In this document: positions 63,486 through 64,000 of the stretch, piece by piece
How the letters are laid out: every line of letters begins with the position of its first letter
Position numbering within the stretch: the first letter of the stretch is position 1
NCBI GenBank assembly: GCA_037043015.1
Contig: CM073330.1
Span: forward strand, 4,489,263 to 4,553,262
DNA: 64,000 bases
Direction of reading: 5' to 3'
Source: Bryum argenteum
Taxonomy: Eukaryota; Streptophyta; Bryopsida; Bryales; Bryaceae
Notes under the pieces: generated by a model
Seen by the model: the letters and a program-made list of their open reading frames with translations, nothing else
Told to the model about the DNA's origin: nothing
Database searches by the model: none
Made by a program: the position numbers and the translations under genes

Positions 63486-63949
63486 TCACAATTTTTGTGA
63501 CGTTTCTTCCTCATACTGCTTCTTGTACTTCTCGAAAACTTCATCATTGGTACTGCATCATAGCAATGAAACAATTATCAGATGGTACTCAGATTGGATT
63601 GCAGTAAGAGAGGAGAGATTCATCATACAAAAAGTGGAGAAAGTCTTACTAAGCATGAAGGCAAGCGTTTGTTTCTTTGGCTTGAGCACGGCACGCCCAC
63701 ACGACAGAGAACGTCCTTCCTTTTGCACATTCCGCCCATTTCGCAACGAGAGGGTCGCATTCTTTCAGTGCTTGTGTTTTCAGTTTACTGCGAAGGGCTA
63801 GAACGATACTCGACAATCAGCAATCACCTAAACTATCCACACTCCGGAACATCAACGACACCAAAAATTGCTTAAGAACCTAAATCAAACGTTTCTATAA
63901 TGAGTTACATATGGAACAAAGTGCTTAAATCTCTCGACGATGGATCCAT
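63486..63949 (-). CDS. Cmc1-family twin CX9C mitochondrial protein
   Basis: Three exons: 63949-63909, 63787-63650, 63552-63486, with introns of 121 and 97 bp, giving 81 residues. Twin CX9C motifs are complete: Cys24-Cys34 (ECDPLVAKWAEC) and Cys46-Cys56 (CRAQAKETNAC), the CHCH hairpin signature oxidised in the mitochondrial intermembrane space by Mia40. The surrounding CAKGRTFSVVWACR and CLHAYTNDEVFEKYKKQYEE match the Cmc1 family, small factors linked to cytochrome c oxidase assembly in yeast and animals. An in-frame ATG four codons upstream (63959-63961) would make 85 residues. For exon 2 the acceptor CGCAG at 63788-63792 is chosen because it keeps phase; one 10 bp earlier does not. Confidence 0.85.
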
Positions 63950-64000
63950 AGCCCGTAACATTATCCACTCTAAATGCTCTCACTGCAAAATCAGGGTTTA

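Noticed and set aside
63885..63998. Minus-strand open frame NPDFAVRAFRVDNVTGYG at the window edge
   Set aside because: It overlaps, in another frame, the first exon of the Cmc1-type gene, whose splicing is in phase. No family recognised for the alternative frame.

Overview
The window looks like a nuclear chromosome segment of a land plant, most likely a bryophyte. The grounds are short GT-AG introns (often about 90-130 bp), a PTS2-type peroxisomal citrate synthase, an EBS/SHL-type BAH-PHD reader, a plant GRIP golgin, a trihelix factor and a transposase-like DUF7869-type gene that is expanded in non-seed plants. The bryophyte placement is inference; land plant is well supported. Gene density is low, and most of the first 31 kb is transposon, satellite or decayed non-coding DNA.

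Region 1 (1-13.3 kb) is the most unusual part. Two GC-richer arms made of short tandem repeats (1-1740 and 7890-9505) lie in opposite orientation around a very AT-rich core (1741-7889). The core carries a 21-bp iteron cluster and an island of decayed, cysteine-rich coding sequence. Directly beyond the right array is a broken DUF7869-type gene (9771-12705) with a candidate DDE triad. Its 3' flank holds palindromes with the same TTTAGGTCG word that recurs in the arrays. I read this as a very large foldback-type DNA transposon system, or its remains.

Region 2 (13.3-31.4 kb) holds no confident protein gene. It contains a 2.6-kb non-autonomous CACTA element with an exact TAT target duplication, two tRNA-derived SINE copies (one with a 13-bp duplication), a palindromic MITE, a 39-bp hairpin, direct repeats about 1.9 kb apart, and two copies of a sequence whose third copy lies just 3' of the trihelix gene.

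Region 3 (31.4-45 kb) has three plus-strand genes: a three-exon trihelix/Myb-SANT-like gene, a large GRIP-domain golgin with an uninterrupted 2.9-kb reading frame, and a five-exon EBS/SHL chromatin reader. A minisatellite belt at 40.7-41.95 kb separates the last two.

Region 4 (45-53.9 kb) is transposon-rich: a small MITE with 23-bp repeats, a decayed Copia polyprotein, a piggyBac-like 1,013-bp element nested in the Copia RNase H region between TTAA sites, and an unidentified, probably broken gene at 51.97-52.92 kb.

Region 5 (53.9-64 kb) is genic: a 14-exon minus-strand peroxisomal citrate synthase (510 aa) with tandem repeats in its upstream region, a Stowaway-like MITE, a plus-strand glutaredoxin-like gene and a minus-strand Cmc1-type twin CX9C gene at the right edge. 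The housekeeping genes act in separate compartments (Golgi, chromatin, peroxisome, mitochondrion). I see no operon-like or pathway link between them.
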